Shown one piece after another: positions 62,158-64,000 of a stretch of DNA of 64,000 bases. This stretch comes from Candidatus Aminicenantes bacterium UBA1061 (GTDB taxonomy: Bacteria; Acidobacteriota; Aminicenantia; Aminicenantales; Saccharicenantaceae): the NCBI GenBank assembly GCA_002316315.1, contig DCDG01000037.1, positions 1-64,000 on the forward strand, written 5' to 3'. The notes under the pieces are model-generated. The model had not been told where the DNA came from. It made no database searches and worked only from the letters and a program-made list of their open reading frames with translations. A program made the position numbers and the translations under genes. How positions within the stretch are numbered: position 1 is the stretch's first letter; every line of letters begins with the position of its first letter.

Positions 62158-63218
62158 TATTCACTTCCTGTTCCTGCTGTGGACAAAAATTCTTTTTTAG
62201 GTTGGGTTTTAACCAGACGGTCGGCCTTGTTGATAATCATCTCTGGAAATTTTATCCCTTGTTTTTCTGCAGCTTCTTCATTGATGAAAAATCTCACCCG
62301 GTCAACATATTGAAATGGGATGCGGGCGGGATTTTCACCCTCTTTTATTCTGATAACTAAATCGGCCGTCCTGGTGCCAATATCGCTGAAATCAAAACCC
62401 ATAGAGGCACAAGCACCGAATTCGGCACCGGTCGAAAAGGCAGCGAAGAGAGGAATTTTATTGGCTTCAGCCAGCTGTCCGATTAAATCAAAATTAGCAT
62501 TAATCGTATTATCTGAAACAGGGAATAATACCTCCACCTGCTGTCTGACCAGTGCCTGCACAGCCTGAACTATATCCTGAGCGGCAGAAATTGACTCAAC
62601 AATTACCTCCAGACCGAATTCTGAGGCGGCCTCCTTCATTAATTCTAAATAATATTCAGAGTTAATTTCAGAAGGTGTCCAGATGGTGCCAATTCTTCTG
62701 ATCTCGGGTTTCACCTGATAAATAAGTTCAATAACCTGTTTAATAGGAGCGGTTGAACAGACTCCGGTAACCCGCGGGTTGTGGTCAACAGCTGTTCTGC
62801 CTGCTTTGATAATATAGGGATTGGCCACTGATGAAAAAACAATCGGTATATTCTCCGTTTCAATCATTGCCGCCTGAAGAGCCGGGGTAGAAATGACCAC
62901 AATTAAATTGACCTGAGGGGCGAGTTTTCTCGCCTGATCGGGTAAAAGAGAAACATCGCCATGAGCTTCTTTCAGCAGGATGTCAATTATTTCCTGTGTC
63001 CTCTGCTGATAATCTAATAGTTTCCTTTTCATCGTCTGAAATACTTCACGTGCCGACGGCGAATCATAAGCAAGAAGAACACCCAGACGGTAACTTACTG
63101 AAACCTTTTCTTCTTTTATTTGCTCTTTCTGACAAGCAGTCATAACTAAAAGCAAACCTATTACCGCCATAATAATATTCACTGAAAATTGACGTCTGGT
63201 ATCAGGGTTTTTTCTCAT
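62157..63218 (-). CDS. solitary ABC-type substrate-binding lipoprotein (TrpX/COG2984-like)
   Basis: 353 residues. The lipobox-like MTAC lipidates C29. The rest is a periplasmic-binding fold of the COG2984 group (RLGVLLAY, LIVVISTPALQAA, IPIVFSSVANP, TGVCST, RIGTIWTPSE, GFDFSDIGTRTADL), whose members bind tryptophan or other aromatic or small solutes. No permease or ATPase gene is next to it. Its stop shares one base with the start of the penicillin-acylase-type hydrolase, so the pair is translationally coupled and may work on one substrate. Confidence 0.85.
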   Translation of the reverse strand: MRKNPDTRRQFSVNIIMAVIGLLLVMTACQKEQIKEEKVSVSYRLGVLLAYDSPSAREVFQTMKRKLLDYQQRTQEIIDILLKEAHGDVSLLPDQARKLAPQVNLIVVISTPALQAAMIETENIPIVFSSVANPYIIKAGRTAVDHNPRVTGVCSTAPIKQVIELIYQVKPEIRRIGTIWTPSEINSEYYLELMKEAASEFGLEVIVESISAAQDIVQAVQALVRQQVEVLFPVSDNTINANFDLIGQLAEANKIPLFAAFSTGAEFGACASMGFDFSDIGTRTADLVIRIKEGENPARIPFQYVDRVRFFINEEAAEKQGIKFPEMIINKADRLVKTQPKKEFLSTAGTGSE

Positions 63219-63266
63219 TGGCCACCTGTTATCTGAAATATTTTTAATTAATTATTAAAGCATGAT

Positions 63267-64000
63267 TTATTGATAGCCGGTCAGCTCCCGCCAGCGGGAT
63301 GGTTCAATGTTGCCACCGGACACAATCGCCACGACCTTTTTACCAGAAAAAAGTTCCCGTCCGGCAAGCAAACCAGCCAAAGACAGCGCCCCGGCTCCCT
63401 CCACTATTTCCTGATGATCTTCATAAAAAGTTCTCATCGCTTCCATGATGCTCTCTTCTGAGACTGTTAGCAGCCGGTCAACATAATGTCTGACGAGGTC
63501 AAAAGTCATAGCCCCGTTTTCCAGGCCACCGGCTACAGCGTCGGCTATGGTTGCTTTTTCCACAAAATCATTGTTCAGGTAGCCAAGACTGAGCGAATGT
63601 TCGATAAAGGCTGAATTTTCGGGCTCTACCCCGGTTATCCTTATGCCGGGCTTACTCTCCTTGAGGTAAAGAGCTATTCCAGCTATCAGTCCACCTCCAC
63701 CCACCGGCACAATTACCTCTTCTACCTCCGGCCAGTCTTGAAATATTTCCAGACCACAGGTGCCCTGTCCGGCTATAACCTGCTCATTATTGTAGGGTGA
63801 AACAAAAATCTGATCCCCGGCCTCAGCTGCCTGTCGAGCTTCAGCTTCTGCCTGCTCACATGGCCCCTCGACAAGTTTCAGCCTGGCTCCACTTCTTTCC
63901 AGTTTCTGGCGTTTATGATTAGTTATAGTGGCGGGGACATAGAGAGTAAGTTCTAGGCCTTCCTGCTGGCAGATATAGGCCGTAGCTGCACCGTGATTGC
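63267..64000 (-). CDS. threonine dehydratase-like PLP enzyme, N-terminus outside the window
   Basis: An open frame from the stop at 63267 to the window edge gives the C-terminal 244 residues of a fold-type II PLP enzyme of the threonine dehydratase/serine racemase group. NHGAAT at the edge is the substrate loop after the catalytic lysine, PVGGGGLIAG holds the PLP phosphate, and VSGGNIEP lies near the end. No C-terminal ACT domain follows, so it is the short catabolic type. It would deaminate threonine or serine to ketoacids. Confidence 0.88.
   Translation of the reverse strand, partial: NHGAATAYICQQEGLELTLYVPATITNHKRQKLERSGARLKLVEGPCEQAEAEARQAAEAGDQIFVSPYNNEQVIAGQGTCGLEIFQDWPEVEEVIVPVGGGGLIAGIALYLKESKPGIRITGVEPENSAFIEHSLSLGYLNNDFVEKATIADAVAGGLENGAMTFDLVRHYVDRLLTVSEESIMEAMRTFYEDHQEIVEGAGALSLAGLLAGRELFSGKKVVAIVSGGNIEPSRWRELTGYQ

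Overview
The window reads as a bacterial chromosome segment of moderate GC content. No phage, transposase, CRISPR array or rRNA was seen. Hints of affiliation are a VWFA-related protein of the type common in Acidobacteriota, an S46 dipeptidyl-peptidase, a secreted cyanophycinase, a penicillin-acylase-family hydrolase and a stand-alone NIF3-like protein. Together they suggest the Acidobacteriota / Aminicenantes neighbourhood: a peptide- and amino-acid-using, probably anaerobic, diderm bacterium. This placement is inference from gene content, not a database result.

Layout. 1-7647 (minus strand, visibly more AT-rich than the rest) holds a 2172-residue secreted Rhs/YD-repeat protein and three small downstream genes, the last cut by the window edge; the Rhs tip carries an HExxH motif. 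8047-16676 is a tungsten/molybdenum-pterin block, all on the minus strand: tupA-tupB-tupC (tungstate uptake) and moeA, then moaA-moaC-MOSC-mogA-mobB-thiF-like. The tupA leader has a promoter, a nested stem structure and an intrinsic terminator, as in a riboswitch or attenuator. 17265-24742 holds a frameshifted M20 amidohydrolase, a serine beta-lactamase-like hydrolase, a sodium/solute symporter with a small membrane partner, an HD-domain protein and a deacetylase-propeller fusion. 25046-31207 holds a small CxxC protein, rarA, a secreted cyanophycinase, a MerR-type regulator, tRNA-Pro(GGG), surE, a DedA protein and a PflA-like radical SAM protein.

31314-38219 (minus strand) is a phosphate-uptake operon pstS-pstC-pstA-pstB-pstB-phoU followed by a VWFA protein and an OmpA-type lipoprotein. 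The two PstB paralogues have complementary defects that predict one intact and one degenerate ATP site. 38396-51589 holds an ABC-F protein, an S46 peptidase, asparaginase, a YfcC-type carrier, an esterase, a macro-domain protein, a DUF362 ferredoxin-like protein, an alanine-glyoxylate-type aminotransferase and an amidohydrolase lipoprotein. 51637-64000 holds a HAD phosphatase, two small envelope proteins, a 1301-residue NtrY-like sensor kinase, a flavodoxin-like protein, a NIF3-like protein, a YHS-like zinc protein, acylphosphatase, a penicillin-acylase-family hydrolase coupled to a solitary substrate-binding lipoprotein, and the C-terminal part of a threonine dehydratase-like enzyme.

Together the genes point to import and breakdown of peptides and amino acids (S46 peptidase, cyanophycinase, asparaginase, M20 hydrolase, YfcC carrier, symporter, threonine dehydratase), to tungsten-pterin chemistry and to phosphate scavenging. 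Most genes have a recognisable Shine-Dalgarno sequence, but at least two, probably three, have a promoter placed so that transcription would start at the ATG (leaderless mRNAs).
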